Positions 6,748-13,604 of a stretch of 18,233 nt of DNA are shown here, in pieces; position 1 is the first letter of the stretch; each line of letters starts with the position of its first letter. The translations under genes and the position numbers were made by a program. Source of the stretch: JANNWF01 sp041675805 (lineage in GTDB: Bacteria; Pseudomonadota; Gammaproteobacteria; Xanthomonadales; Xanthomonadaceae); contig JBAYTD010000051.1 in the NCBI GenBank assembly GCA_041675805.1, forward strand, positions 1 to 18,233. The letters run 5' to 3'. Under the pieces are notes generated by a model that saw only the letters and a program-made list of their open reading frames with translations, did no database searches and was not told the DNA's origin.

Positions 6748-7334
6748 CCACGAGCAAACGTTTCGACATCGAACCCTTGAGCGGCAAGTCGCGATTCTGG
6801 CTGTGGACGCTGTGCTTCGGCTTGCCGCTGCTGGTGGTGGTGATCTCGGTCAGCGTCGGCTACGCCACCACCGAGTCGACCCAGCTGCGGCTGCTGGCCG
6901 ACAGCAAGGGAATGACCCTGCTGTTCGCCCTGCTGATGACGCTGGCCATCTGCTTGCCGCTGGCGCTGATCCTGCAACGCAGCGGCGACCGCGCCACGGC
7001 GGAACTGGACGACAGCGCGCTGACCCTGCGCGTGGCCTGGTATCGGCAGCGCATCGCCATCAGCGACCTCGACCTCGCCGCAGCACGCATCGTCGACCTC
7101 GCCGAGCGCAGCGAATGGCGACCGCTGATCAGGACCAATGGCATCGGCCTGCCCGGCTTCCACGCCGGCCATTTCCGCCTGCGCAGCCTGCGCCAGCGGG
7201 CGTTCTGCGTGCTGACCTCGACCCGTCGCGTGCTGGCCCTGCCCGAACGCGGCGGTCGCCTGCTGTTGCTCAGCCTGCGCCAGCCGCAGGCGCTGCTCGA
7301 TGCGCTTGGGCAAGGCAGCCGGGCAGCACGCTGA
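6744..7334 (+). CDS. Two-helix membrane protein with PH-like domain
   Basis: A 196-residue protein. Two membrane segments (about 17-40 and 57-75) are joined by a short polar loop. A soluble C-terminal beta-rich part (about 85-190) follows, with GIGLPGFHAGHFRLRSLRQRAFCVLTS and RVLALPERGGRLLLLSLRQPQALLDAL. This fits the bacterial PH-domain group, whose biochemical role is mostly unknown. It is the third gene of the SPFH operon and overlaps the ribbon-helix-helix gene by 4 bases, so the protein is likely an inner-membrane partner of the SPFH protein. The PH assignment rests on pattern recognition only; the topology is better supported. Confidence 0.75.
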   Translation: MTTSKRFDIEPLSGKSRFWLWTLCFGLPLLVVVISVSVGYATTESTQLRLLADSKGMTLLFALLMTLAICLPLALILQRSGDRATAELDDSALTLRVAWYRQRIAISDLDLAAARIVDLAERSEWRPLIRTNGIGLPGFHAGHFRLRSLRQRAFCVLTSTRRVLALPERGGRLLLLSLRQPQALLDALGQGSRAAR

Positions 7335-7341
7335 GCCGGGC

Positions 7342-7347
7342 TAGAAT
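7342..7347 (+). promoter_or_regulatory. Possible -10 element of a leaderless M15 transcript
   Basis: TAGAAT (5 of 6 consensus) ends 6 bases before the GTG start at 7354, so initiation at or near the start codon is expected. No convincing -35 and no ribosome-binding site are seen. The gene could instead be read through from the SPFH operon, which ends 19 bases upstream. Confidence 0.35.
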
Positions 7348-7353
7348 CCGCCC

Positions 7354-8175
7354 GTGAGTCGGGATCTGATCAACTCGGAAACGCTGGAACGCCTGCCCGC
7401 CGGACTGGCGCGGGCGCGCGCCGGTGCCGATGCGCGCCGGCTGGCACGCGGGCAGTGGCTGATCCGCCGCAAGCGCGATGGCCGCTTCCTCGCCGTGCAA
7501 CGCGGCGAGACGCTGACGATGCTGCGCCGCGAACCATTGCCGGCGGACGATCTCGCCGAACTGTGCCGCAACGCGCGGGACGCGCCGCGCGCGCGCCCGC
7601 TGCACGGCATGGCGGCGCTGCTGCAACGGCTCGGCGTGGATGCCGACTATGCAGCGCGCACCGGCCTGGCAGCGATCGCCGAGCCGACCCGGCTTGCCTG
7701 CGCCGGACGCGACCGCTACGCGCGACCGCTGTGGCTGGCCGCGCCGGCCGCCCAGGCCTGGGCGCACCTGCGCGCGGCGGCGCAGGCGCAGGGCATCGCG
7801 CTGGAAGCGATCTCCGGCTACCGCAGCCACGCCTACCAGTTCGGCATCTTCGAGCGCAAACTGGCGCGCGGCCTGACTTTGGACGCCATCCTGCGGGTCA
7901 ACGCCGCGCCGGGCTTCTCCGAGCACCACGGCGGCTGCGCGCTGGACATCGGCACGCCGGGCGAACCGCCGGCCGAGGAGTCCTTCGAGCGCACCGCCGC
8001 CTTCGCCTGGCTGAGCCGTCACGGCGGCGAATTCGGTTTCCGCATGAGCTACCCGCGCGACAATCCGCACGGCGTGGTCTACGAGCCCTGGCATTGGTGC
8101 TGGCGTTCGTGTGGGGATCGGGAATCGGGAATTGGGAATTGGGAATCGGTAAAAGCAAAAAGCCGGTTGCTGTAG
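7354..8175 (+). CDS. M15 family (VanY-type) D-alanyl-D-alanine carboxypeptidase
   Basis: A 273-residue zinc peptidase that would trim D-Ala-D-Ala ends of peptidoglycan peptides. The zinc motif SEHHGGCALD (189-198) supplies H191 and D198, and EPWHW (244-248) supplies catalytic E244 and zinc ligand H247. AISGYRSHAYQFGIFERKLARG precedes them, as in VanY/DacB-like enzymes. The N-terminal 120 residues are an Arg/Ala-rich extension with no clear signal peptide, so export is uncertain. The GTG start has no Shine-Dalgarno site, but TAGAAT lies 6 bases before it. The last 20 or so residues after EPWHWCWRS are encoded by a 7-bp tandem repeat and are not family sequence. The stop is TAG. Confidence 0.88.
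   Translation: MSRDLINSETLERLPAGLARARAGADARRLARGQWLIRRKRDGRFLAVQRGETLTMLRREPLPADDLAELCRNARDAPRARPLHGMAALLQRLGVDADYAARTGLAAIAEPTRLACAGRDRYARPLWLAAPAAQAWAHLRAAAQAQGIALEAISGYRSHAYQFGIFERKLARGLTLDAILRVNAAPGFSEHHGGCALDIGTPGEPPAEESFERTAAFAWLSRHGGEFGFRMSYPRDNPHGVVYEPWHWCWRSCGDRESGIGNWESVKAKSRLL
8113..8147 (+). repeat. Five-copy 7-bp tandem repeat (GGGAATC type)
   Basis: The units are GGGGATC, GGGAATC, GGGAATT, GGGAATT and GGGAATC, head to tail without spacers. The repeat lies in the 3' end of the M15 gene and continues its frame. I associate similar GGGAATC/GGGATTC runs with xanthomonad intergenic regions (recollection, not checked). It is not a CRISPR, because there are no spacers. Confidence 0.85.
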
Positions 8176-8243
8176 GGCGACCGGGAGCTTCATTGCCGAA
8201 GGCGGTGAACTGGACTAGATCAAGCTGCGCTGTGCGGCACGCT

Positions 8244-8909
8244 TCAGTCCTGCGAACGCGGGGTCGGCGTGGCGGTGCGGTTGCCGGCGTCGGCGACGCG
8301 CCACAGATAGAGGCTGGCCAGGGTGCGATACGGCCCCCAGATTTCACCGCGCTGCGCCAGTTCGCGCGCGCCGGGCAGCGTTTCCAGCGCGTCGACGCAT
8401 TGCAGGCCCTTGCGCACGCCGAGATCGTCGACCGGCAACTGGTCCGGCCGGCCGAGCCGGAACATCAGCAGCATCTGCACCGTCCAGCGGCCGATGCCGC
8501 GCACTGCGGTGAGCGCGGCGATGATCGCCTCGTCGTCCATCCGCGCCATCGCCCGGGCATCGGGCAGCAGGCCACGCTCGGCATGCGATTGCAGATCGCG
8601 CAGGGCGCGCGCCTTGTTGCCGGACACGCCGCAGGCGCGCAGCGCGTCATCGTCGATCCGCGCCAGCGCCGCCGCGTCCAGGCGCGCGCTTTGCACCGCC
8701 TGTTCGACGCGACCGACGATGGTGGCCGCAGCCTTGCCGGATAGCTGCTGGTAGAGGATCGAGCGGGAAAGCGCATCGACCACGTTCAGCGGCCGACGCC
8801 AACCGGCTTCCGCACTCACCGCCGGCACCCGCCGCATCCAACTGGCCAGCGCCGGATCGGCCCGGCGCAGATGCCGGGCGGCGGCCTCGATGTCGAATCC
8901 TCGCGCCAT
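8244..8909 (-). CDS. DNA-3-methyladenine glycosylase (AlkA/MAG-like, HhH-GPD family)
   Basis: A 221-residue base-excision repair enzyme that removes alkylated purines such as 3-methyladenine. The helix-hairpin-helix LTAVRGIGRWTVQMLLMF (133-150) is followed by LPVDDLGVRKG (158-168). D162 of that stretch aligns with AlkA D238, the catalytic aspartate. SRSILYQQLSGKAA (48-61) is also typical. It lacks the Fe-S cysteines of EndoIII/MutY and the N-terminal domain of full-length AlkA, so it is nearer the short yeast MAG1-like group. The ATG at 8909 has GGGAG (8916-8920) 6 bases upstream. It converges on the M15 gene with a 68-base gap. Confidence 0.9.
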   Translation of the reverse strand: MARGFDIEAAARHLRRADPALASWMRRVPAVSAEAGWRRPLNVVDALSRSILYQQLSGKAAATIVGRVEQAVQSARLDAAALARIDDDALRACGVSGNKARALRDLQSHAERGLLPDARAMARMDDEAIIAALTAVRGIGRWTVQMLLMFRLGRPDQLPVDDLGVRKGLQCVDALETLPGARELAQRGEIWGPYRTLASLYLWRVADAGNRTATPTPRSQD

Positions 8910-8944
8910 GCTCCGCTCCCGTGCTGCGACGCCTCCTGCAAACG

Positions 8945-8972
8945 GGACAGGGCGGGAAAACCCGCCCTGTCC
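8945..8972 (-). terminator. Strong 12-bp hairpin downstream of the acylase gene
   Basis: GGACAGGGCGGG (8945-8956) and its exact complement CCCGCCCTGTCC (8961-8972) flank AAAA on the plus strand. This is a perfect 12-bp stem with a 4-base loop, 45 bases beyond the acylase stop. No T tract follows on the minus strand, so it may stop polymerase poorly or act mainly as a 3'-end stabiliser. Confidence 0.5.
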
Positions 8973-8983
8973 TCGACCACTGC

Positions 8984-9005
8984 GCGCGGGCGATGCTGCC
9001 CGCGC
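8984..9005 (-). terminator. Second hairpin just after the acylase stop
   Basis: GCGCGGGC (8984-8991) and GCCCGCGC (8998-9005) form a perfect 8-bp stem with a 6-base loop, starting 12 bases after the stop. There is no T tract. Together with the 12-bp stem next to it, it forms a tandem 3'-end structure. Confidence 0.4.
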
Positions 9006-9017
9006 ATCGCCTGGACT

Positions 9018-11933
9018 TCAGCGCGGCGTGAAGTTGATCTCCGCCACCGCACCGTTGGCCGAGGCCGCCTGGTCGATCACCAGCGGCTTGTAGCCGTTCA
9101 CCAGCCACAGCGGCAGTTGGCTGATGTAGGCCGCGCCCTGGCGGATGTCACCGCTCTGGCCGCCCGGTGCCGCCTGCAGCAAGGTCGGCGGACTGGTCAT
9201 CTCGCCGATGAAGCGACGGATCGGACCGCTGCCGAAGGTGAAACCGTTGGAGGAATCCGCACGCGTGCCGTGACCGGACGCATCCACCACGTCGAAGCCG
9301 CCGGAGCGGGCGACGCCCGGCAGGCCTGGGCCGACGTTGACGAACGGGAACACATCGACGCCTTGGCGCTGGCTCGGGATGCTCAGCTCGCTGCCCAGCA
9401 GGTGATCGAAGACGATGCGGTGCAGGCGGCCCCAGCGATAGGTGGACAGGTCGGTGGAGTTGCCGAAGGCGGCGGCGAAGCGGTCACCGGCCAGCAGGTC
9501 GAGCGACTGCCGCATCGCGCCCAGCAGGATGCAGTCGCGGCGCTCGGCCGCCGGCATCGCCGCCGGCACACCGGCGCGGAAGAAGTTCAGGCCGGAAACA
9601 CCGACGCCCTGCTGCGTCTCGAACACGTCGAGCTGGTGTTGCAGGGCGACCAGCGCCTCGCGCGAGCCGGGCAGGTAGCTGCCCAGGCCGACCTGGCTCA
9701 GCGTGGCGTCGATGGTGTTCTTGATCGCCTGGCCGCGCCAGACCGAATACAGCGTGGCGGCGATGCTGTGCGCGATTTCGGTTTCGCTGGGCGGCTGCAG
9801 GTTGAACGGGTTGTCGAACGGGTCGAAGCCCTGCTGGATGCCGGTCGGCGTCGAGTAGTCCCAGTCGCGCAGGTACCCGATGGCCTCGGCGACGCCCTCG
9901 TCCTGGGCCACGGCGCAGGACGGCGCGTTGTCGAAGGCCTGGATCAGGTGCGGCGCGATCAGCTCGGCATCGAGCATCTGGTTGTTGGCCTGCAGCACCA
10001 TCATGTCCTGCACGGTGATGTTGCCGCGGGCGATCAGCTTTTGCAGTTCGCGGTCGATGCGACCGATGCGGTAGGCGCTGTGACCCGGCGCGTAGTACAG
10101 CAGGCCGCCGCTGTCGCGAAGCTGGTTGAGCGGGTTGTTGTCCAGCGTGGTGCCGACCGGGTCGTTGTTGGCGTTGGCGATGTAGCCCTGCGCCGGGTTG
10201 ACCGTGTACGGCATCTCCTCCGGCGAGAGGATTTCATACGGCAGCGCCTGGTTCGGATAGCGGTTGGTCGCCGGCAGCCACTCGTTGCCGCCGAAGCCGT
10301 TGCGCACCAGGTACGGCGGCGAGCCGGTCACCGTGCCGGCGTTGAGATCCTCGCGGATCGGTGCCTCGGCGGAGACGAAGTAGGCGATGTTGCCCTCGTA
10401 GTCGGCATAGCCGAAGTTCTGCGAGCCGACATCGAAGCTGTCGAGCGCTGCGCGGAACTCGTCGAGGTTGGTGGCGCGGTTGACCTTGCGGAACGCCTCC
10501 AGCTCCATCGTCGGGCCCCAACCGGCGTACTGGAAGGTGACACCGGAACGGTTGGCGGTGTCGATCGACACCACCGGGCCGTTGTTGCGGCGCGGCACGA
10601 TGATCGTGATGCCGCCGTTGGTGTAGCCGATGGAGTTGACCCGGCCCACGCTGTCCGGCGCGCCGGCGGCGGGGTTGTTGGCGAAGAAGCTCTGGAACAC
10701 CCACAGCACCGGTTCGATGCCGGTGTTGTGGCGGGTGTGCGTGGGCAGGCCGTAGCTGTTGAACACGAACGACTCGAAATAGGCGTCGGTCACGTCCAGC
10801 GAGTTGGTGGTCAGGCCCCAGCACAGGTCGATGTTGCAGCCGAGGATCGGCCACGGCGTGCCCGGTGCCACCGAGCCGACGGTGTTCATCGGTGCCGGAT
10901 AGCGCGGGTCGTTGGAGATGACGTGGCCTTCGTGGAACAGCATCGGCACGTCCATGCCCAAGTGCGGGTCGTTGGCCAGGATCGGCGCGCCGGAGGCGGT
11001 GTGCTCGCCGGCCACCATCCACCAGTTGCTGCCGGCGCGGTCCTCGCGGCGATTGAGCTGGCGGGCCAGGATCGGCGTGCCGCTGATCGACTCGACGTAG
11101 TTCTGCAGCAAATTGATCTGATTGGCATCGAGTTGCGGAATCTCGCCCATCGACTTGCCTTCCGCCGCCGACTTGGCCTGGGCGAAGAAGTCCGGGATCG
11201 AGATGCGGCCGTCGGGCGGCGCGCTGCGGTGGGTGTCCTCGAAGAACAGCGCGGCACCGTTGAAGCCGGCGGCGGCACCGGCCTGCTGGTAGGCACCGGC
11301 ACGCAGGGTGTAGCCGGTTTCATCGTCGAAGCTGAGCTGGAAGGCGAGCAGCTTGCCGATCACGGCGGAGTCGACCGGCGTCCACGGATCGGCCGAGCTG
11401 AGGTTCAGCGCGTCGTATTCCAGCGGCAGCGGATTGCTCGCCAGCCAGGCGTTGACGCCATCGGAATAGGCCTTGAGCTGGGCGCGCAGTTCGTCGGACA
11501 TCTTCGCCCAGGTGGCCCAGGCGGCGCGGCGCAGGCCGAGCGTGCGCAGTTGCACATCGCTGGACAGGGCCGGCTGGCCGACCAGTTCGGCCAGCGTGCC
11601 GCTGGCGGTGCGGCGCAGGGTGTCCATCTGCCAGAAGCGGTCGCGGGCGTGGGCAAAGCCCATCAGCCAGGCGGCGTCCTCGTCGCTGGCGGCGGTGACG
11701 GTGGGGATGCCCTGGGCATCGTAGGTGATGGTTCCCGCTGCCCTCAGCCCCGGTGCCGGCAGCGTGATGGCGGCCTTCTCGCCGGCGAACGGGGCCTGGA
11801 AGTCCTTCTCTCCCAGCGGCGCGTTGACGAACTGGATGATCCGGTGCGGATCGGCCTGGCCGGCATCGGCCAGCGCAGTGATGGGGCTTGCGACAAGCAG
11901 CGCAAGCGGGACGCATAGGCGACTCAACAGCAT
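9018..11933 (-). CDS. Penicillin acylase family protein (Ntn hydrolase precursor)
   Basis: A 971-residue secreted or periplasmic amidohydrolase precursor. It has a Sec signal peptide (MLLSRLCVPLALLVASPITALADA), an alpha-chain region, then the processing site RAGSNWW, where S302 would become the N-terminal nucleophile of the beta chain. AGEHTASGAPILANDPHLGM follows, as in the family. N589 and N590 in YIANANNDPVG fit the oxyanion-hole region. The family cleaves amide bonds in beta-lactams, N-acyl homoserine lactones and acylated peptides; the substrate cannot be told here. It is longer than penicillin G acylase (about 850). The ATG at 11933 has GGAGG 9 bases upstream. An earlier in-frame ATG would add 57 Arg-rich residues ahead of the signal peptide and was rejected. 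Confidence 0.93.
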   Translation of the reverse strand: MLLSRLCVPLALLVASPITALADAGQADPHRIIQFVNAPLGEKDFQAPFAGEKAAITLPAPGLRAAGTITYDAQGIPTVTAASDEDAAWLMGFAHARDRFWQMDTLRRTASGTLAELVGQPALSSDVQLRTLGLRRAAWATWAKMSDELRAQLKAYSDGVNAWLASNPLPLEYDALNLSSADPWTPVDSAVIGKLLAFQLSFDDETGYTLRAGAYQQAGAAAGFNGAALFFEDTHRSAPPDGRISIPDFFAQAKSAAEGKSMGEIPQLDANQINLLQNYVESISGTPILARQLNRREDRAGSNWWMVAGEHTASGAPILANDPHLGMDVPMLFHEGHVISNDPRYPAPMNTVGSVAPGTPWPILGCNIDLCWGLTTNSLDVTDAYFESFVFNSYGLPTHTRHNTGIEPVLWVFQSFFANNPAAGAPDSVGRVNSIGYTNGGITIIVPRRNNGPVVSIDTANRSGVTFQYAGWGPTMELEAFRKVNRATNLDEFRAALDSFDVGSQNFGYADYEGNIAYFVSAEAPIREDLNAGTVTGSPPYLVRNGFGGNEWLPATNRYPNQALPYEILSPEEMPYTVNPAQGYIANANNDPVGTTLDNNPLNQLRDSGGLLYYAPGHSAYRIGRIDRELQKLIARGNITVQDMMVLQANNQMLDAELIAPHLIQAFDNAPSCAVAQDEGVAEAIGYLRDWDYSTPTGIQQGFDPFDNPFNLQPPSETEIAHSIAATLYSVWRGQAIKNTIDATLSQVGLGSYLPGSREALVALQHQLDVFETQQGVGVSGLNFFRAGVPAAMPAAERRDCILLGAMRQSLDLLAGDRFAAAFGNSTDLSTYRWGRLHRIVFDHLLGSELSIPSQRQGVDVFPFVNVGPGLPGVARSGGFDVVDASGHGTRADSSNGFTFGSGPIRRFIGEMTSPPTLLQAAPGGQSGDIRQGAAYISQLPLWLVNGYKPLVIDQAASANGAVAEINFTPR

Positions 11934-11979
11934 GACAACGATCCTCCCGAGGTGACTGGTGCGCTTTAGACCACGCTGC

Positions 11980-12000
11980 GACGGGGCTTCCCGCCCCGTC
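11980..12000 (-). terminator. Hairpin between DUF423 gene and acylase
   Basis: GACGGGGC (11980-11987) and GCCCCGTC (11993-12000) form a perfect 8-bp stem with a 5-base loop. It lies 101 bases after the DUF423 stop and 47 bases before the acylase ATG. It could end the ABC operon transcript or sit in the acylase leader. The rest of this 167-base gap shows no convincing promoter. Confidence 0.4.
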
Positions 12001-12100
12001 CGCCGGCAACGCGGCTTGCTGCCCTTCGACGCGCGCGTGACGGACCCAAGTCCACTCGCGTCGAACCGACAACCGGCTGGGACGGAACTATACCGCCGGC

Positions 12101-12484
12101 TCAATGCGCTGGCGTATTGCGGCGCAGCATCACGAGGCCGGCGAACAGCCAGGAAGCGATCATCAGCCCGCCGCCCCAGGGCGCGGCGCGGGTCGGCCAG
12201 CCCAGCAGCGCGGCAGCGGCCAGGCTGCCGCAGAACAGCGCCGCGCCGAGCAGCAGGCCGGTCAGCAGCGCGCGATGGGCGAAGTCATCCGCGCCACGGG
12301 AGAAATGCAGCACGGCAAGGCCATGCAGGAACAGATACAGCGCGGCGCGCTCCAGCCGCTGCGCGGCGAGCTCGGTGGCGACGTGGGCGGCGTAGGCACC
12401 CAGCGCCACCGAAATGGCGCAGTACAGCGCCGCCAGCGCCGCCGCGAGGCGCGAAAAAAGGCCCGGCGGCGGGCTGGCGCTCAT
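12101..12484 (-). CDS. DUF423 family small membrane protein
   Basis: A 127-residue inner-membrane protein of unknown function (YwdK/TMEM256 family). There are four hydrophobic segments. Family marks are ALGAYAAHVA (28-37), the LFLHGLAVLH helix and PWGGGLMIASWLF near the C-terminus. A GGAGG lies directly against the ATG at 12484 with no spacing, so initiation is probably coupled to the DUF4340 gene, which ends 10 bases upstream. It is the last gene of the Gld-type ABC unit; cotranscription is likely, but a functional link is not shown. Confidence 0.85.
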   Translation of the reverse strand: MSASPPPGLFSRLAAALAALYCAISVALGAYAAHVATELAAQRLERAALYLFLHGLAVLHFSRGADDFAHRALLTGLLLGAALFCGSLAAAALLGWPTRAAPWGGGLMIASWLFAGLVMLRRNTPAH

Positions 12485-12494
12485 CCTCCGCGCC

Positions 12495-13604
12495 TCAATC
12501 CTTCGGCTTCAGATAGGCGTCGAGATCGCGGTCGAGATTGCCGGCCTTGAACGCCGGCAGGGCGAACACGCGACCGGCGAAGCGCGCCTCAAGTCGGGCC
12601 AACTCGGCGCGCAATGCTTCGAGGCGCGTCGCGGCATTCGGCGCGGCGTCCGCGTCGTCTGCCTCCGCCTCGTCGTCGGCATCGTCGGCTTCGGTCTGCG
12701 TGGCGGCCCACTGCGCCGCCTTGTCCTCGTCCAGTTCGATCCGGAAACGGGCCAGCGTGCGGCCCTCGTCCTGCCAGGCATGAAGATTCAGCGTCAGGCC
12801 CTCGACGGTGTCGAAGCGCGCCACCCGCAGGCCGTCGCGCTCGGCACCATCGTCGACGAACACGTCATCGAAGCGCAGGCCGTCGAGCAGGCTGGCGGTG
12901 GCGTCGGCGACGAACTCGCTGGCCGGCTCGCGGCCGCGCGGCAGGTCGGCGAGGCGGAAGTCGGCACCGGCACCTTCACCGCGAACGATGCGGATCGGCG
13001 CGGAGTCGGCCGGCGTCACCGTCACCGATTCGATGCGCGAGGTCGGGATGGCGACCAGTTCGCGTTGCAGCCATTCCACCGGGTTGCGCTCCACGGCGAG
13101 GTTGCGGTCGAGCAGCCAGCTTTGCGCCTCGCCGCCGAGGCGGACATAGGTGCCGGCAGCGCGCGTGTTGTTCTCGCCGATGATCAGGCGCAGCGGATCG
13201 CCGCCGCCGGACAACTCCACCTCGATGCCGTGGGCATCGGCGGCTGCGATGTCCTCCACGCCGAGGCGCGCGTGCAGGGCCGGGTTGGCGGTCTTGGCTT
13301 CGACCCGGTTGGCCTGCGCCAGACCCAGCAGCAGGCTGCGCAGCTTGCCGGCATCGGCCGGATAGCCGCCGCGCTCGGCCAGCGACCAGCCGTCGTCGTC
13401 GCGCTCCAGCGTCGCCAGCACGGTGTTGCCGGCAGCGCGCAACTGCACCCGGTCGATGTCGTTGAGGCGCTCGGACAACCCCGGCAGCAACGCGCCCTGC
13501 ACGGCTACGTCCTGCTGCGGCGCGCGCGCCCCCAGCGTCCAGTAGGCGACGATGGCCGCCAGCAGCGCCGCTGCGGCCAGAATCAACAGATGACGCGAAT
13601 TCAT
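12495..13604 (-). CDS. DUF4340 domain-containing protein
   Basis: A 369-residue protein with one N-terminal membrane anchor (about 5-25) and a large periplasmic part. It contains the repeated-beta DUF4340 pattern, for example DDDGWSLAERGGYPADAGKLRSLLLGLAQ (69-97). An acidic low-complexity stretch (305-319, mostly Asp, Glu and Ala) precedes a short coiled-coil and a C-terminal segment. DUF4340 proteins accompany GldG-type ABC systems in many bacteria, with no defined reaction. The ATG at 13604 overlaps the stop of the GldG-like gene (ATGA), so the two are translationally coupled. Confidence 0.88.
   Translation of the reverse strand: MNSRHLLILAAAALLAAIVAYWTLGARAPQQDVAVQGALLPGLSERLNDIDRVQLRAAGNTVLATLERDDDGWSLAERGGYPADAGKLRSLLLGLAQANRVEAKTANPALHARLGVEDIAAADAHGIEVELSGGGDPLRLIIGENNTRAAGTYVRLGGEAQSWLLDRNLAVERNPVEWLQRELVAIPTSRIESVTVTPADSAPIRIVRGEGAGADFRLADLPRGREPASEFVADATASLLDGLRFDDVFVDDGAERDGLRVARFDTVEGLTLNLHAWQDEGRTLARFRIELDEDKAAQWAATQTEADDADDEAEADDADAAPNAATRLEALRAELARLEARFAGRVFALPAFKAGNLDRDLDAYLKPKD

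Noticed and set aside
8113..8147. CRISPR array
   Set aside because: Units are 7 bp with no spacers and no cas genes nearby.
8871..11918. 1015-codon open frame on the plus strand
   Set aside because: Exact antisense shadow of the penicillin acylase gene; no recognisable domain or ribosome site.
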